From contig WVXT01000031.1 in NCBI GenBank assembly GCA_011773355.1, forward strand, positions 3,672-36,470: 32,799 nucleotides of DNA, in the 5' to 3' direction. The DNA comes from a bacterium. GTDB lineage: Bacteria > UBA6262 > WVXT01. The position numbers and the translations under genes are program-made. Positions 1 through 7,515 of the stretch are shown here, in pieces. Position 1 is the stretch's first letter, and every line of letters begins with the position of its first letter. Below the pieces are notes generated by a model that saw only the letters and a program-made list of their open reading frames with translations, ran no database searches and was not told the DNA's origin.

Positions 1-2
1 GG

Positions 3-893
3 TCTAGATACCTAAGTAATAGGCGCTTACGAAGAGTAGTCCAGGCGCTAATCATAGTTGTAACTCTGTTTCTGGTATTTTTCTTCAGGCGATTCTTCAT
101 AGCTGATATCCACCACAACATTGCTATTGCTTACTCCAAAGCGGGGATGTGGGAAAGCGCTTTGAAGGAGTATCAGACTGTTTTGAGAAATAATCCTTAT
201 TATGCGATGACTCACTACTTTATGGGCAATGTCTACAATGATAGATGGAATATGAAAGAAGTTTACGACCCTCGCTGGGACTCTGTAAAGCCAGAGCAAA
301 AATATTTCTTTCCCCGCATTCATAAATTGATTTATGGGGCGGAAGAAGACCCAAGAAATGCCCGCACTGACGCTGACAGAGCGGTAGCGAAGTATGCTGA
401 CTTAAAAGAGCTAGCCCCTAACTACGTGCAGGTCCACTTCCAGGAAGGGAGTTTATATACTAAACTGAAAGATTGGGATAAGGCCATAGAAAGTTTCGAG
501 AAGTATTTGGACCTTGACCCTGTGTACGCTCCTACCTACTTCAAGATGGGCTGGTGCTACGTTCAAAAGGAGGACTGGGCTAAGGCAGAGAAGGTTTATC
601 TTAAGGCTGTAGAGTGGAATCCAAAATTGAATCAGGCATACATAAATTTAGGTAATGTCTATTTTATGCAAAAGAAGTTCGTGGAGGCTGAAAAGACTCT
701 TAAGAAAGCAGTTGAACTGAACGATTCTGACATTGGCGCCCACAGGAGCCTTGCTACTTTCTACTGGAATATAAATAGACGCGATTTGGCATTGAAGGAA
801 TGGAAAAAGATATTGGAATTGAATCCTGAAGATAAACAGGCAAAATCTATAATTGAACAGATGAAAGCCACAAGGCCGGGTGTGAAAGATTAA
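3..893 (+). CDS. TPR-repeat membrane protein, 5'-truncated by window edge (probable O-antigen ligase/TPR paralogue)
   Basis: The frame is open from base 3 with no stop, and the first ATG (147) lies inside the first TPR unit, so the gene starts before the window. The visible 296 residues begin with one hydrophobic segment (about residues 12-28) bounded by arginines. About five TPR units follow, with W/Y-G-A-P spacing and helices such as DWDKAIESFEKYLDLDP. The layout of a last transmembrane helix, then RRFF, then TPRs matches the next gene, where the last helix is followed by RYFRGEVHYFKG and TPRs. I infer that this is the C-terminal part of a tandem paralogue of that O-antigen ligase fusion. 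TPRs normally mediate protein contacts, here probably in the periplasm. It could instead be a stand-alone TPR protein with a single anchor; the missing upstream sequence decides. Confidence 0.85.
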   Translation, partial: SRYLSNRRLRRVVQALIIVVTLFLVFFFRRFFIADIHHNIAIAYSKAGMWESALKEYQTVLRNNPYYAMTHYFMGNVYNDRWNMKEVYDPRWDSVKPEQKYFFPRIHKLIYGAEEDPRNARTDADRAVAKYADLKELAPNYVQVHFQEGSLYTKLKDWDKAIESFEKYLDLDPVYAPTYFKMGWCYVQKEDWAKAEKVYLKAVEWNPKLNQAYINLGNVYFMQKKFVEAEKTLKKAVELNDSDIGAHRSLATFYWNINRRDLALKEWKKILELNPEDKQAKSIIEQMKATRPGVKD

Positions 894-927
894 TATTTTC
901 CTGTCGAGCGGCTTTTTTTATTATAAA

Positions 928-3198
928 ATGGATTTCGATCGCTTAATAAAATATATCTTTTTTCTTATTTTTTTAATCTGCCCTCTAATCTTTCTTACCG
1001 ATACTACTCGCAATCCCTATATAATCCAAAACGTGGTGTTGGCAATTGGTCTGTCTGTAATTTTGGCTATCTGGTTAATAAAGAGTAATCTCAAACGGCA
1101 GATTATTTTGCCCAGAACATACCTGGATAAACCTCTTTTTATCTTCTTTTTGGTCTCGCTTCTTTCAGTTGCCTATTCCTTCTATATCCATCCGAATTTT
1201 AAAATGGCTATCATTTCTTTTGGCGGCAGAAGACTGCTATTCTTATTACTCAATTGCCTGACGATATTTTACCTGACTGTCTATCTCCTTCAGGATGAAA
1301 AAAATCTCAAAAGGTTAATCTATATTGGTTTTGCCGTGGGAACGGTTGCCTCTTTGTACGCATTGCTTCAGTACGCGGGAATTGAACCGATATGGCCGAT
1401 GAAGTTAGATCCTTTTGGCACGCGCAGCGTCTCCACCTTTGGCAACCCCAATTTTATGGCAAGTTTTCTAATGTTAATCTTGCCGCTGATAGCGGTTCTG
1501 GCTGTTTATGAAAAGGTTTCCCTTAAGAAACTCTTTTTAGGCGGACTTTTTGGAGCTAACTTCTTTGGACTCCTGGTGACCCGCACGCGCAGCGCCTGGC
1601 TGGGGCTTTTTGTGGCTTTGATTTTTGTTATCTTTTATCTCCTCGTCTACCAGCGCACTTTGATTTTGAGGAATAAAAGGTGGTTACTTCTTCTGGTGGC
1701 TCTTCTGTTTGTGGTGATGCTCTATCCTGTAAGGGCCGGCGGGGAAAGGAAAGTCAGGATGGTGAAAGTAGCCTGGGACAAGGTCAAGAGCGTTACTGAT
1801 TTTAAACAGATGGCCTATGTTCAGAGATTCTTGATCTGGGAGGCTGCCTATTCTATGTTCAAGGAAAGTCCACTTTTGGGCCATGGCTGGGGAAATTTCG
1901 AGATTATCTATCCATTCCATCAAGGAAAATTTCTGAAAATAGAGCAGTATTCTCCTTTTCGCACGCACGCCAACAATGCTCACAATGAGATATTAGAGGT
2001 GGTCTCTCAGATAGGGATTGTGGGTCTGGGAATATATATCTGGTTCTTCATTCTCTTTTTTAAACTGGGAATAGATAATTACAGAAAGCTTACTGGCGAG
2101 TATGAAAAAGTAGTTGCTCTGGCACTTCTGGGAAGCATCTTGGGAATGCTCGTTGACAATTTATTGAATGTCTCTTTACATTTCCCGATGCCTGCTCTTC
2201 TTTTCTGGGTATGGATGGGATTGATCGTGGGAATATGCCAGAGATGGAACGTGTCAGAACGCAGGATTCCCATTAAAAAATTTGTAGTTTACCCATTAGG
2301 AATAATTCTCCTGGGAATTGTTATATTTAATATCAGATATTTCCGGGGAGAAGTCCATTATTTCAAGGGCTTCAAGTACGCAAAAAATAATGCCACGCTG
2401 GCAAGGGCAGCTCAGGAGTGCGAGCTATCCTATAAGATTTATCCTCTAAATGTGGATAATAATTATGAATTGGGTAACGCTTATGCTCGCCTGGGCGAGA
2501 AGGAGAAAGCTATTTGGGCTTACCTTAGGGCGATTGATGCAAATCCTGGATACGACGAGATATATTCAAATTTGGGAATTATGTACGGACAGACGAATAG
2601 AATACCAGAGGCGATTGAAGCTCTGATTAAATCGATTGAGATAAATCCTCTCTCCGTGCCTAATCGCTCCTACCTGGCGCAGGTATATATTGGAAAAAAG
2701 GAATGGGAGAAAGCTAGCGAGCAGTATCGAGAGATATTAGAGCTTGACCCGGAAAATGCAAAAGCTAAGACGAATCTTTCGTATATTCAGGCGCAGATGA
2801 AAAAGAAACCCCCTATCCCTGCGGCAACACAGGAAATCAACCTTCTTTTTGAGAAGGGAGAAGGATATGTAAAGAATAGAGATTGGAATAGGGCAGAAGA
2901 GACTTATCGGAAGATTGTAAAGCTTGTTCCGGGAAGCATAAAAGCGCACCTCTATTTGGGTAACATATACTTCAGCCAGGGTAAGATAAAAGAATCAATC
3001 AATCAATACCAGAAGATAATCGAACTCTCTCCCACGTTCAATACCGGGGCCCATAATAACCTTGGTCTTGCTTACCTGGAATTGAAAAAGGTCAATCTGG
3101 CAAGAGAAGAATTCCAGAAAGTTTTGAAAGCTGACCCTGGAAATGAATTGGCTACGAGAAAATTGAAAGAAATAGAATCGGGGTTTAAGGAAGAATAG
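928..3198 (+). CDS. O-antigen ligase/polymerase family membrane protein with C-terminal TPR domain
   Basis: A 756-residue protein. The first ~470 residues are a polytopic membrane domain with the Wzy_C/WaaL-family signature: TRTRSAWLGL near residue 218, and a large periplasmic loop with GHGWGNF near 318 and AHNEILEVVSQIGIVGLG near 350. Members join O-antigen or other glycan chains to an acceptor such as lipid A-core, or glycosylate proteins, from undecaprenyl-linked donors. From about residue 473 there are six clear TPR units plus a degenerate first one. This fusion is known in several diderm phyla, where the TPRs may bind partners or acceptors. No strong ribosome-binding site is visible before ATG 928. 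It lies 34 bp after the preceding TPR gene and is probably co-transcribed with it. Ligase, polymerase and protein O-glycosyltransferase cannot be told apart from sequence. Confidence 0.88.
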   Translation: MDFDRLIKYIFFLIFLICPLIFLTDTTRNPYIIQNVVLAIGLSVILAIWLIKSNLKRQIILPRTYLDKPLFIFFLVSLLSVAYSFYIHPNFKMAIISFGGRRLLFLLLNCLTIFYLTVYLLQDEKNLKRLIYIGFAVGTVASLYALLQYAGIEPIWPMKLDPFGTRSVSTFGNPNFMASFLMLILPLIAVLAVYEKVSLKKLFLGGLFGANFFGLLVTRTRSAWLGLFVALIFVIFYLLVYQRTLILRNKRWLLLLVALLFVVMLYPVRAGGERKVRMVKVAWDKVKSVTDFKQMAYVQRFLIWEAAYSMFKESPLLGHGWGNFEIIYPFHQGKFLKIEQYSPFRTHANNAHNEILEVVSQIGIVGLGIYIWFFILFFKLGIDNYRKLTGEYEKVVALALLGSILGMLVDNLLNVSLHFPMPALLFWVWMGLIVGICQRWNVSERRIPIKKFVVYPLGIILLGIVIFNIRYFRGEVHYFKGFKYAKNNATLARAAQECELSYKIYPLNVDNNYELGNAYARLGEKEKAIWAYLRAIDANPGYDEIYSNLGIMYGQTNRIPEAIEALIKSIEINPLSVPNRSYLAQVYIGKKEWEKASEQYREILELDPENAKAKTNLSYIQAQMKKKPPIPAATQEINLLFEKGEGYVKNRDWNRAEETYRKIVKLVPGSIKAHLYLGNIYFSQGKIKESINQYQKIIELSPTFNTGAHNNLGLAYLELKKVNLAREEFQKVLKADPGNELATRKLKEIESGFKEE

Positions 3199-3210
3199 AA
3201 ATAGGACAAC

Positions 3211-3239
3211 TTGACAAGATAGTTGAAATCTGTTAGGAT
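3211..3239 (+). promoter_or_regulatory. Sigma70-type promoter
   Basis: A perfect -35 box TTGACA (3211-3216), a 17-base spacer, and a -10 box TAGGAT (3234-3239) preceded by TGT. It is about 60 bases upstream of the ATG at 3301 and lies just after the stop of the O-antigen ligase gene. It would give the outer-membrane protein gene its own transcript. Confidence 0.6.
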
Positions 3240-3300
3240 TATCTGGATAAAATTGAACGACGGAAATTGCAAGGAAAAATAATTCATAAAGGAGAGGATA

Positions 3301-4032
3301 ATGAAAAGGATGCCCTTTCCATTAATTTTATTGGTAGGATTGGTTATTACTTATATTTTAGCCATTTATTCCGTGTCGTCTGCAGGAGAAGTAATCGATT
3401 TGATCGACACCCCCACGCCTCAAATTACCGAACAGGGGGGATATAACGTGAACTTCCGCTTCTATAGTATGGAAAACGATGAAGGCAGTAATATTAGCGG
3501 ACTTCTGGCGGGTCTATTCTTTGGGGTATTGGAACATATGAACCTGGGAGTTTATCTGGATACTGAAAATATGATAGGGAATGATGACATCAAGCTCAGA
3601 CGACCTCGACTTTTTGTGAAATTTTACCTGTTCAGCGGGACCGAGTACTTTCCATCCATTGGTGTTGGTTACGATGATCAGGGTTATGGAGAATATAAGG
3701 ATGGAAAGTACGAGCAGAGAGAAAGAGGTTTCTTTATAGTCCTGTGCAAGGAGAATTTCCTTCCTAATTTAGAAGTCTGCAGCGGGATTAACGGCTACGA
3801 TTTTGATAAATTCAGGGTGAGGGGATTCGTTAGCCTATTCTCCAAAATGTATGAGAACATAATTCCCATGTTGGAATTCGATAATCTGGGCGGAGGCAGA
3901 GAGGTCAGGATAAACATAGGTTTACGTTATTTCATTACGCCAAGCTTAAACGTTGAAATAGACGGAAGAGATATCGCCCATACCCATGGTTTTGATCGCA
4001 TCTTTCGCATTGGATATATGAGCGCATTTTAG
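3301..4032 (+). CDS. Predicted outer-membrane beta-barrel protein (exported, unknown function)
   Basis: A 243-residue protein with an N-terminal signal sequence (basic MKR, hydrophobic residues 5-25, likely cleavage after SSA at residue 28). The rest alternates polar and hydrophobic residues in short strands rich in aromatic residues and glycine (for example NVNFRFYSM, PRLFVKFYLF, EVRINIGLRYF) and ends in ...RIGYMSAF. A terminal phenylalanine is the usual outer-membrane barrel sorting signal. There is room for about 8-10 strands. A good ribosome-binding site (AAGGAGAGG) precedes ATG 3301, and a promoter lies at 3211. It may be a small porin-like or YjbH-like protein, but I do not recognise a specific family. 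Its neighbour is a surface-glycan gene. Confidence 0.7.
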   Translation: MKRMPFPLILLVGLVITYILAIYSVSSAGEVIDLIDTPTPQITEQGGYNVNFRFYSMENDEGSNISGLLAGLFFGVLEHMNLGVYLDTENMIGNDDIKLRRPRLFVKFYLFSGTEYFPSIGVGYDDQGYGEYKDGKYEQRERGFFIVLCKENFLPNLEVCSGINGYDFDKFRVRGFVSLFSKMYENIIPMLEFDNLGGGREVRINIGLRYFITPSLNVEIDGRDIAHTHGFDRIFRIGYMSAF

Positions 4033-4035
4033 AAA

Positions 4036-4133
4036 TGTAGCTGTCCCGATAAATCGGGACTAGAGTAAGCAAAGCTTACGCTTTGCTGTTACAAGTAATG
4101 TCGCTACACCAAATCCCCTCGCATTAAGGGGAT
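4036..4133. repeat. Composite palindromic intergenic element (type B)
   Basis: Starts 3 bases after the preceding stop codon. An outer pair TGTAGC (4036-4041) / GCTACA (4103-4108) encloses two hairpins. One is GTCCCGAT/ATCGGGAC with a 2-base loop (4043-4060). The other is AGCAAAGC-TTAC-GCTTTGCT (4068-4087). A third hairpin, ATCCCCT/AGGGGAT (4113-4133), follows. Related pieces occur at 14385-14419 (GTCGCT...ACACCAAAT) and 26630-26654 (the AAAGCTTACGCT segment). No terminator-type U-run directly follows any hairpin, although T6 occurs nine bases after the last one. Confidence 0.75.
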
Positions 4134-4134
4134 A

Positions 4135-4182
4135 CGTCCTCGTTTTTTGACCAGAATTCCAATAGCTCTTCACAAACTATCT
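4135..4182. repeat. Short dispersed repeat D, copy 1
   Basis: About 40 of 48 positions match the segment at 25150-25196, with one single-base gap. Both begin with CGTCCTCGTTTTTTG. This copy ends 27 bases before the revised accA start; the other lies 53 bases before holA. It is the reason the accA reading frame can be over-extended upstream to a TTG at 4147. Confidence 0.65.
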
Positions 4183-4209
4183 ATTAATTGGTGGGAAAGG
4201 GAGGATATA

Positions 4210-5217
4210 TTGGCAGAAATTGAAGGTTTGGATTTTGAGAAGCCGGTTGTGGAACTGGAAAAGAAGATTGAAGAGTTAAAAAGTCTCGGCACTGCCAACA
4301 AAGTTGACTTTTCCAAGGAGATAGCAGGTCTGGAGAAAAAATGCGATAAACTTAAGAAGGAAATCTTCGGGAATCTCACTCCTTGGCAAAAGGTTCAACT
4401 GGCCCGCCACCCTAAACGTCCCTACACTTTGGATTATATAAATGTCCTTATGAGTGATTTTGTGGAACTTCAAGGAGACAGAGGTTTTGCCGATGACCCG
4501 GCTATAGTGGCGGGAATGGCTAAGTTTAAGGGAGAAACGGTAGTAATTATTGGCCATCAGAAGGGCCGCACGCTCCAGGAAAACATGATTAGGAATTTCG
4601 GGATGTCCCATCCCGAAGGGTACCGCAAGGCATTGAGAATGATGAAGATGGCTGAGAAATTTTCAATTCCTGTTATTAGTTTCATAGATACTCCCGGGGC
4701 TTATCCAGGAATCGGTGCAGAAGAGAGGGGGCAGGCAGAGGCAATTGCCCGCAATTTGAAAGCAATGTCGGAACTGGAAGTCCCTATTATTGTGGTGGTG
4801 GTGGGAGAAGGTGGCAGTGGTGGAGCGCTGGGAATCGGCGTCGGCGATAAAGTGCTAATGTTAGAAAATGCTATCTATTCGGTTATCTCTCCTGAAGGTT
4901 GCGCCTCAATTCTGTGGAGGGATGCAGCGAAGGCTCCCGAGGCGGCTAAGGCACTGAAGTTGACCGCTCAGGATTTACTGGAATTGAAGGTGATTGACGA
5001 AATTATCAGTGAGCCTCTGGGTGGCGTCCATCGGGATATAGAGTTTGTCTGCAAGCAACTGGAAGAAAAAATAGAGAAAGATCTGGAGGAATTGAAAAAA
5101 CTGCCTGTAGAGGAACTGTTGAAAAAAAGGTACCAGAAGTTTCGCCTGTTGGGTGAATTTGTGGAAGTAGAACCAGGCAAAAAAGCAAAAACAGAAGCAA
5201 AAGAAAAGAAGAAATGA
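4210..5217 (+). CDS. accA: Acetyl-CoA carboxylase carboxyltransferase subunit alpha
   Basis: AccA pairs with AccD to transfer the carboxyl group from carboxybiotin to acetyl-CoA, the first step of fatty-acid synthesis. The protein opens with the family's [17 protein letters not shown] coiled region. It then shows the crotonase-fold core: [52 protein letters not shown] and [13 protein letters not shown] chose TTG 4210 (335 residues) over TTG 4147 because GGGAGG sits five bases upstream, the length fits the family (~320), and the longer frame starts inside a repeat. The C-terminus is a lysine-rich tail. The stop overlaps the start of the next gene by 4 bases, and accA-pfkA linkage is known in many bacteria. 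accD is not in the window. Confidence 0.95.
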   Translation: MAEIEGLDFEKPVVELEKKIEELKSLGTANKVDFSKEIAGLEKKCDKLKKEIFGNLTPWQKVQLARHPKRPYTLDYINVLMSDFVELQGDRGFADDPAIVAGMAKFKGETVVIIGHQKGRTLQENMIRNFGMSHPEGYRKALRMMKMAEKFSIPVISFIDTPGAYPGIGAEERGQAEAIARNLKAMSELEVPIIVVVVGEGGSGGALGIGVGDKVLMLENAIYSVISPEGCASILWRDAAKAPEAAKALKLTAQDLLELKVIDEIISEPLGGVHRDIEFVCKQLEEKIEKDLEELKKLPVEELLKKRYQKFRLLGEFVEVEPGKKAKTEAKEKKK

Positions 5218-6176
5218 AAAGGATTGCTATTAACACTGCTGGCGGAGATGCACCGGGGATGAATGCTTGTCTTAGAGCAGTAGTGCGCTCAGCAATCTAC
5301 TATGGCTTAGAAGTGGTCGGATTTGAAGAAGGGTATTGGGGGCTGATTAAAGATAAGAAAAGAAGAATGGATTTGCGGTCGGTTAGCGGGATTATCAGTT
5401 GGGGCGGAACGGTACTGAAGACGAAAAGATGCGAACAGATGAAGACGAAAAAAGGAATACAGAAAGCAGGAGAAGTTTTGAAAAGGAACAGGATTGATGG
5501 GTTGATTACCATTGGCGGAGACGGTTCGTTTAAGGGAGGAATGGAACTCTATCGGGCAAGTAGAATACCTATTGTTGGTATACCGGCAAGTATTGACAAT
5601 GATATTCCCGGCACGGAAGATACTATAGGTTTTGATACAGCGGTAAATACAGCATTAGAATCTATTCAGAAAATTCGTGATACTGCTTCTTCCCATGACA
5701 GAATCTTTATCATTGAAGTTATGGGTAGAGAGAGGGGATTTATCGCCTTAGCAGTGGGATTGGCTTCTGGGGCGGAGATAATTTTAGTGCCCGAAGTAAG
5801 ATATAATCTTAGTAAAATCTCTCAGGAATTGGAACAAGGTAGAAAGACTGGTAAGAAGAGTAGCATTATTGTTATGGCTGAGGGAGCAGGAGCTGCCTAT
5901 GCCATAGCCCATCAGATAAGAGATGTTACTGGCTATGAAGTTAGAGTTAGTGTCGTTGGTTATATTCAACGTGGCGGTTCACCAACTGCCCGCAGCGTAA
6001 ATTTAGCCAATCTTTTTGGACATCAGGCAGTGAAGACTCTGATGAGAGCGAGATCGGCAAGGATGGTGGGATGGGAAAAAGGGGAAGTTGTAGTTCATCC
6101 TTTGGATTATGTAACAAGACAGAAAAAAGAGATAGATAGAAATCTTTACAGATTGGCGCATATATTGGCAATATAA
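5214..6176 (+). CDS. pfkA: ATP-type 6-phosphofructokinase
   Basis: A 320-residue enzyme of the PfkA superfamily that phosphorylates fructose 6-phosphate in glycolysis. Visible motifs are [12 protein letters not shown] at the N-terminus, IGGDGS with Gly104 and PASIDND around residue 124 (catalytic Asp128), then EVMGRERGF, a Glu in AEGAG, and GYIQRGGSP. Gly at the GGDG position together with a small residue rather than Lys before the TIDND motif marks the ATP-using type. The ATG overlaps accA by 4 bases, so the two are translationally coupled. Two oddities: the usual substrate-contact His of GHIQRGG is Tyr, and the common DR pair after that motif is absent. Both suggest altered kinetics or a lineage variant. 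A second, PPi-type paralogue lies downstream. Confidence 0.9.
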   Translation: MKRIAINTAGGDAPGMNACLRAVVRSAIYYGLEVVGFEEGYWGLIKDKKRRMDLRSVSGIISWGGTVLKTKRCEQMKTKKGIQKAGEVLKRNRIDGLITIGGDGSFKGGMELYRASRIPIVGIPASIDNDIPGTEDTIGFDTAVNTALESIQKIRDTASSHDRIFIIEVMGRERGFIALAVGLASGAEIILVPEVRYNLSKISQELEQGRKTGKKSSIIVMAEGAGAAYAIAHQIRDVTGYEVRVSVVGYIQRGGSPTARSVNLANLFGHQAVKTLMRARSARMVGWEKGEVVVHPLDYVTRQKKEIDRNLYRLAHILAI

Positions 6177-6177
6177 G

Positions 6178-6285
6178 GAGGAGGAAGGGATAGTTTTCGG
6201 AGTCGCTCGGTTAGAACCTCGCTCTAAAATCCGTCCCGATGCATCGGGACGGATTTGAAGCTCCTGTAACTATCCCTTCATCCTC
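6178..6285. repeat. Palindromic element A, copy 1
   Basis: 108 bp, beginning one base after the pfkA stop. The terminal inverted repeat GATGAAGGGATAGTT pairs with AACTATCCCTTCATC (one mismatch on the left arm). The stem can extend three further bases on each side. Inside are a GGAG/CTCC pair, a small hairpin GGTTAGAACC (6209-6218), and a perfect 30-base palindrome at 6227-6256 centred on GATGCATC. There are six differences from copy 2 over 100 bases. A degenerate half-unit (GGGATAG...TCGGAG) follows at 6302-6316 after a linker shared with copy 3. Confidence 0.9.
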
Positions 6286-6368
6286 AGGGTGTTAAAAGGT
6301 TGGGATAGGTTTCGGAGACACAATGTTTACGGAGAGAAGAAGATAAAGGAAGGAGAGTAAAAATTACG

Positions 6369-7394
6369 ATGAGAATTGGAGTATTGAGTGGTGGAGGAGA
6401 TGTGCCAGGTTTAAATCCGGCAATTCGTGGATGTGTGATGCGGGCAATAGATTTCGGCTGGGAAGTAGTAGGGATTAGCGAGGGATGGAGGGGATTGATT
6501 GAGGGTTTGACTCAACCTTTGGAAATTTCCCAGGTGGAAGATTTGATGGATAAGGGAGGGACGATACTGGGCACTTCCCGCACCAGTCCATATAAGGTGG
6601 AGAAGGGCGTAGAGAAATGTTTACAGAATGTGAGAAAACTTAAACTTGATGCAATAGTGGCTATGGGTGGGGAAGATACTCTGGGAGTAGCCAATAAACT
6701 ATATAAAGAACACAAGATGAAAGTTGTTGGTGTTCCCAAAACTATGGACAACGACCTTTCCTCCACAGATTACACTTTTGGTTTCGATACCTCGGTTACT
6801 CTGGCGATGAATGCATTGGAAGTTTTAAAGGATACGGGAAAATCGCATAGAAGGATTATGGTTTTAGAGGTAATGGGCAGGCACGCCGGCTGGGTGGCAC
6901 TATTTACCGCCATTGGCGGTGGTGCAGACTGGGTTCTGCTTCCCGAGGAAAAAGTGGACGTGGATTCTATGTGCAAACATTTGAAAAAGGTTTATGAAAG
7001 GAAAAAGGTAGCCACAGTGGTAGTCTCTGAGGGTATCGAAGTTCCGGGAAAGAAAGTAGCTAAAGAGAAGCTGGATCAGTTTGGCCATATGCTGTTGAAA
7101 GAGAGAGGGGTGGGAGAAGGTATTGCTGAGATTATAAAGGATAGACTGGGAATTGATACCAGGGCGAGCGTTATTGGTCATATGCAGCGGGGAGGAGCTC
7201 CCACTCTATTCGACCGGATGCTGGGAGTGAGGGCTGGAGTAAAAGCAGCGGAACTGATTAAGGAAGGAAAGTTTGGTCAGATGGTCTCGTTACGGGGAAC
7301 AGAGATGGTGGGGGTTAGTTTAGAAGAAGCTGTGGGTAAATTAAAGACTGTTTCCCGCGAATGGATTGACTTTGCGCATACTCTTTTTAAATAA
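6369..7394 (+). CDS. pfp: Pyrophosphate-type 6-phosphofructokinase
   Basis: A 341-residue PfkA-superfamily protein. Motifs are GGGDVPGLNPAIRG at the N-terminus, AMGGEDT (Asp103 where ATP enzymes have Gly), VPKTMDND (Lys124 before the catalytic Asp127), EVMGRHAGW, SEGIE and GHMQRGGAP. The Asp plus Lys pair is the established signature of PPi as phosphoryl donor, so I predict a reversible PPi-dependent enzyme acting in glycolysis and gluconeogenesis. AGGAG lies 13 bases before ATG 6369, a rather long spacing. It is separated from the ATP-type gene by repeat element A. Lys and Asp together make an ATP-dependent member unlikely, but only an assay is decisive. Confidence 0.9.
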   Translation: MRIGVLSGGGDVPGLNPAIRGCVMRAIDFGWEVVGISEGWRGLIEGLTQPLEISQVEDLMDKGGTILGTSRTSPYKVEKGVEKCLQNVRKLKLDAIVAMGGEDTLGVANKLYKEHKMKVVGVPKTMDNDLSSTDYTFGFDTSVTLAMNALEVLKDTGKSHRRIMVLEVMGRHAGWVALFTAIGGGADWVLLPEEKVDVDSMCKHLKKVYERKKVATVVVSEGIEVPGKKVAKEKLDQFGHMLLKERGVGEGIAEIIKDRLGIDTRASVIGHMQRGGAPTLFDRMLGVRAGVKAAELIKEGKFGQMVSLRGTEMVGVSLEEAVGKLKTVSREWIDFAHTLFK

Positions 7395-7407
7395 GGAATT
7401 AAAAGAT

Positions 7408-7515
7408 GTCATTGCCAGGCGAAGCCTGTCGTCCCGATGAATGGGGACTGCACTTTGTTCGCAATGAGAAGGCTTTGTTGCTAAGCAAACAAATCGTTTG
7501 CAGGAATGAGGGGAA
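7408..7515. repeat. Palindromic element C with internal hairpins
   Basis: Begins 13 bases after the pfp stop and runs to the pheT start. An outer TCATTGC/GCAATGA pair (7409-7467) encloses CAGGC-GAA-GCCTG and GTCCC-GATGAAT-GGGGAC (7431-7448). A second part holds CAAAC-AAATC-GTTTG around 7487-7501. The GTCCCGAT module resembles those in elements A and B. The pheT ribosome-binding site (GAGGGG) sits at its right edge, so any structure could affect pheT translation. Confidence 0.7.

Noticed and set aside
4113-4148. Rho-independent terminator after the outer-membrane protein gene
   Set aside because: The ATCCCCT/AGGGGAT hairpin is separated from the T6 run by nine bases, and the T-run belongs to repeat D, which also occurs before holA without that hairpin.
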